NCBI GenBank assembly: GCA_963737285.1
Contig: CAVTRT010000003.1
Location: 4,671,475-4,735,474 of the forward strand
Length of the DNA: 64,000 nt
Origin: Trebonia sp963737285
Lineage (GTDB): Bacteria > Actinomycetota > Actinomycetes > Streptosporangiales > Streptosporangiaceae
Direction: 5' to 3'
The translations under genes and the position numbers were made by a program. Positions 62,076 through 64,000 of this stretch are shown one piece after another; within the stretch, counting starts at the first letter, position 1, and the number at the start of each line of letters is the position of its first letter. Below the pieces are notes generated by a model, which made no database searches, had not been told where the DNA came from, and worked only from the letters and a program-made list of their open reading frames with translations.

Positions 62076-64000
62076 GGTTGCGGAAACTATCTTCCGAATG
62101 AATGGAAAGAAGCATTCGAAGAAGACTCGACGTGAGGAGTGATGCTTCAGAATGTGGGATCCGTCATGATGGCGCTGGAACCTAACTTCATGCATAACGA
62201 AAACAATTCATCCACAGGACCTCCGTTGCTTGCATAGTGGGACGCATGAAGATACGATCCTCGTTAGCGTTGTTCGCATACATCAACTAGAAAGGATTTC
62301 ATCTGTTGACCTTATGTGCCGAGGTGCTTTATACTTATCCAGGAAGGTGGTATTATTACCCCGCATTGTGGCTTTTGCCGGCACGATTCATCTCACAGCG
62401 GTTACGAGTAGTAAGATGACTGTCTGCATGGTATTCCCTTCATGTTTTATGGCACTGCATCCTTTACATGAGGTTTTGTAAGCTAGGAACCAATTGGGCT
62501 TCTTAAGGCCACCTGATATATGACACTGGATTTCTATTGGCCTCCTAAAGTTATTCACATAATTCTTGTATATATAGTGGGTGAGTCTTTTTGTATTTAG
62601 TTTGTTGGCTTCGGCCCGAAGCAGGTAGGGCGAGGCCGCAATTTGGGAGGTTTCAAATGGGGCAAAGTGCCTGTTCCGCTCTAGGGCATCTGAATTTTCC
62701 GTTCAGCTAGACTGGAATCGTCAGCTCTATTCGGCCTTCAAGATCGGAGTGTAGGCTGGGAACGAATGCGACATACGCATGCCACGGAAGCGAGCCGACT
62801 ATGATAACGGCGTGGATGAAGTTCCATTCCACTTTCAATTTTTAACACGGTGAAGCACAACATGTTTTTTCCTCGGCATACCTTAACGGATATTTTGATC
62901 GGACGCACTATCGCGTGAATTTAAGATAGTCCAACGAGCTGGAAGTTAGTTGTAGTTGCAGAGTCGACGTGTTCATCATCTAGGAGACAGCAAAGGATGA
63001 AACAAACATTCCGGAGATGAGGAAGTAACAGGAATGTGGCTCATGCTAGAGATCACTGTACTTCCAGCTCACTTCTGAATGGTAACGGAAAATGTGCTAG
63101 CCGTTATACCAATCAATGAAAGCCGCTGAAGCGTGGGGCTACTTGGGACGACAAATCGAAGGTCCGATTGTCCTACTGCCGCTAGAATACAAGGCTTAAC
63201 AGCATTTGTATGCTGTCATCTGCCCTCACAGAGAGGCGTAAAATTAGTAGTATTTACCGTGACTGTGTCTTCTACTGTGCTCAGTTCTTATGGTAGACCG
63301 GAGAGTCTGAGGAGCAAGCCTGTGCTGAGATCAGATGCTGTATAGACATGGAAATATAATACGGGACTACTCGACCCAGCAGCAAGAAAGTTATGATGCC
63401 AGAAGGTGGCTCTGTGCGATGGCTCCGTTAGTCGGGTAAGATTACATTGTACTCGTAGTTGTGGAACGGTCTTCGTAAGCCTTGATAAATGCACGAAGTA
63501 TTTGCTAGTAACCTGTGCGGTCGTAATCCTCCGGGTAAGCTACAATTGGCATTCCAACAATAAGACCGGACCATGAGATTCCCGTGTAATGAGTCTCACC
63601 AGCATCATTCCGGGTTTGCAGCTTAATGAAATCTGGTTACTTCGACAGGACCAGGTTTAATACAGTAAATCCAGTTATGTCAAAAGAAAAGAAGAGCTTA
63701 AAGATCATTGCCTACGCATAGTTGAAGAGTGCTGTAAAAGCGGCTGTAGCTCAGGAATGGTATCGACATTCAAATTCAACGCATACGGAACGAGACTAGA
63801 GTTCGGTGGTATTAGGGTCATATGTCAACACCTAGAGCTATTGAATCTTTAATGTTCTGCTGATAGGGGGGCATTCGAGATAGTGCTTATCAAATATTGG
63901 AAGAACACTAGTTCCCTGCTGTTCCTGCAGATATGGGCCCTGAGGAAGTAGATGTGGTATTGCTCGTCTTACAACGCAAAGCCGTGATAGGTATAGCCAG
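62076..64000. other. Fungal non-coding region
   Basis: No ORF longer than about 80 codons and none with a recognisable domain. AT-richer than the phage. TATATATA near 62566 and a short hairpin CTTCGGCCCGAAG near 62608 are the only features noticed. Probably intergenic DNA upstream of the transcription factor. Confidence 0.6.

Overview
The window is almost entirely one bacteriophage genome, followed by a short piece of fungal DNA. Positions 1-60706 look like a complete circular (or circularly permuted) tailed-phage genome of about 60,605 bp. Bases 1-101 recur with one mismatch at 60606-60706, and the GH25 lysozyme gene cut by the left edge is completed by the ORF starting at 60351. After that come a 35-nt poly-C run, a second partial copy of the same lysozyme stretch, and about 3.2 kb of unrelated DNA holding a fungal Zn2Cys6 transcription factor. 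I read this as a chimeric contig, not a phage inside a fungus.

The phage has a P22-type morphogenesis block on the plus strand: large terminase (3.0 kb), portal (4.4), scaffold (7.6), coat (8.5), gp4-like and gp10-like tail factors (10.7, 12.6) and ejection-type proteins (15.4-19.6). On the circle the same rightward unit also contains a consensus promoter inside a 13-bp palindrome (43.86 kb), a small-terminase-like gene between two paralogous PD-(D/E)xK nucleases (44.2-45.8), a pectate-lyase-type tailspike (46.6), a row of fibre-like or enzyme-like proteins that mostly carry Sec or Tat-like signal peptides (48.6-60.1), and a lysis cassette (60.35 kb through the origin to 2.4 kb). The leftward unit runs from a control region at 42.65-43.24 kb to 20.17 kb. 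It encodes a methylase, a HIRAN protein, a dCTP-deaminase-like enzyme, a UvrD-type helicase, a Cas4/RecB-type nuclease, a RecA-like ATPase, a ParB-methylase fusion, a uracil-DNA glycosylase-exonuclease fusion, a family A DNA polymerase, a helicase-like ATPase, and finally an operon of exported proteins. The two units converge near 20.1 kb.

Three things stand out. (1) Two leftward proteins end in PEP-CTERM sorting signals, one of them a choice-of-anchor A protein; this points to a Gram-negative host with an exosortase. (2) Six otherwise unrelated proteins end in a shared tail of the form I-[DN]-x4-G-I, written with different codons each time. (3) The proofreading exonuclease motifs are split between two genes that are separated by a run of short genes.

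Many genes, phage and fungal alike, are interrupted by single-base frameshifts although the reading continues sensibly in the next frame. I treat most of these as sequence errors and give the span of the reconstructed gene. Coordinates of such genes are for the whole span, and frameshift positions are approximate.
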